Shown here one piece after another: positions 62,823 through 64,000 of a stretch of 64,000 nucleotides of DNA; position 1 is the stretch's first letter; every line of letters begins with the position of its first letter. Both the position numbers and the translations under genes were made by a program. The notes under the pieces are model-generated. The model saw only the letters and a program-made list of their open reading frames with translations, did no database searches and was not told the origin of the DNA. The stretch is from assembly GCA_013396635.1 (NCBI GenBank), contig WBMW01001713.1, forward strand, positions 359,528 through 423,527. Direction: 5' to 3'. The stretch is from Penelope pileata (lineage: Eukaryota; Chordata; Aves; Galliformes; Cracidae).

Positions 62823-64000
62823 CTGCAAATAAGAAGACAGACAAACTAAGTGAAAACTACAAAACCTGAAATCTACTCACCTTACCAACAGATGATTGAA
62901 ATCTATTACAGTTACAGCTTTCATTAATCCTTTGATTCTCAATAAAAGCCTTTTCCTCAAGTGTCAGGGAAAAAGATTACTGTCTTGAAGAACCTGGCAT
63001 TTTTAGAAAGTCAGTCTAAGGTTACCCAGGAAGCCTGCAGTATCATGTTCATGACCCAGCAACTCAAGAAGCTTGCTATGAACTTAACTTGACAAAAGTA
63101 TTGCACGAGCAAAAGTTGAGAGCAATCTGAACTTATCTGCCATCCATATTTTCCAGTGCAAAGCTGCCTACTCTCAAAGGCACAGTAAATCAATCAGTTT
63201 GGGAGCAAAACATGTCACTGAGATACACATGCTGTTCTACTAACATGAGCAAAGCACTGTGGCACTGAAACAGACACCAGAAAGGTAAGAAGGTCTAAGT
63301 AATGGAGATTCAAGTGCGGGCTAGCTGGCATCAACCCAACCTTGCACCAGCAATACCAGCACAAGCAAGGACTGGAAATTCCTTACAAAGGCCCTGGAGC
63401 AAGTAATTTAAAAATCACAACCACCACTGCATAGCTGCTTAACATTTAACTACCACTGACAGGCTGCTGTATTCATTTATTTTAATTTTTTAAAGCTCCA
63501 AGCTAAAGTTTAAGCGCCCTTCTTCAGCTTTAGTGATGAGCATCATATGCCCAAGAAGGCAGCAGACAAACTATTTCAAGCAAGTGCCCACTGTGCTACT
63601 AGTGAAGTGAGGATTTCTCCTCCTCCAGCCAGGCTTTCAGACATCAGCCAGCACCTGGGCTGAAGAATGCAGCATGCACCTGGAAGCCTGAGGTCAGCTG
63701 CTTTCCTGTGTGGCTGCAGGGACTGGAAACGTTTTGTTTGTACATTGATTCTGTATGTAAAAGCAATAACTCTTTCCTGTGACTGATGAAAAAACAAAAG
63801 GAGGAAAAAAGGGAGAACAAGTCTGTTGCAATGTACGGTAACTTTCAATCTTTCAGTACAACATCTGAAGAAAAACGAGATTTCATAATACGAGATCTCT
63901 AAAGTAGAGTGATGCAGTAATGTGTAAAAAAATCTAGATCCAGTGTGGCTTCCACAGTGTAGGTTTGGAAAATCCATTTCTAAAGAGCACACATCAATGT
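62823..64000 (-). other. SMG7: SMG7 upstream intron (open at right edge)
   Basis: The acceptor TTATTTGCAG at 62,823 begins this intron read backwards. I found no sequence resembling the preceding SMG7 exon (the RPRVFQEAVVDERQ region in human) up to the window edge. Open frames here, including a 138-codon one at 63,576-63,992, have no recognisable similarity. Confidence 0.6.

Noticed and set aside
1..64000. CRISPR arrays, operons, bacterial promoters or a novel prokaryotic system
   Set aside because: The sequence is vertebrate nuclear DNA with introns and CR1 repeats; no regularly spaced repeat array is present.
1..64000. tRNA or rRNA genes
   Set aside because: I looked for tRNA A/B-box-like pairs and rRNA-like blocks while reading and saw no convincing candidate; a covariance-model scan would be needed to exclude them.

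Overview
The window is vertebrate nuclear DNA, almost certainly from a bird and probably a galliform. The evidence is the number of CR1 LINE 3' ends (the ATTCTATGAT-type tail), intron-split genes and a conserved block of gene order. In human 1q25.3 the order is SMG7 - NCF2 - ARPC5 - APOBEC4/RGL1. The same order and relative orientations are seen here, read right to left from SMG7.

Layout. Positions 1 to about 26,250 contain no gene I can name. By synteny this is probably the first intron of RGL1, which would be transcribed leftward from the CpG island at 27.6 kb, but I found no RGL1 coding exon. The stretch holds an endogenous retrovirus LTR with a short piece of its internal leader (3.9-4.6 kb), a CR1 3' end (19.0-19.4 kb), small tandem duplications, a long uncharacterised minus-strand ORF (21.2-21.8 kb) and a few coding-like minus-strand stretches of unknown identity. 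APOBEC4 is an uninterrupted 338-codon reading frame (26,263-27,279). Its poly(A) signal lies less than 300 bases before the ARPC5 start codon, so it ends at the edge of a CpG-island promoter carrying RFX X-box, CCAAT, NRF1 and GC-box motifs. ARPC5 (27,758-32,476; 4 coding exons; 151 aa) follows. Its first intron has the hallmarks of a U12-type AT-AC intron, and its third intron holds a rearranged antisense CR1 of about 1.8 kb. After an intergenic gap with CR1 fragments comes NCF2/p67phox (37,503-43,777; 15 coding exons; 519 aa). SMG7 lies tail-to-tail with it on the minus strand (46,894-62,822 and beyond the right edge). Thirteen coding exons covering the C-terminal two thirds are present, and one intron uses a GC-AG pair.

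Functionally this is a conserved neighbourhood rather than an operon. It contains a nonsense-mediated-decay factor (SMG7), the cytosolic activator of the phagocyte NADPH oxidase (NCF2), an Arp2/3 actin-nucleating subunit (ARPC5) and a divergent AID/APOBEC-family protein (APOBEC4). All exon boundaries were deduced by hand from splice motifs, reading-frame continuity and similarity to the remembered vertebrate families. No alignment or database search was run.
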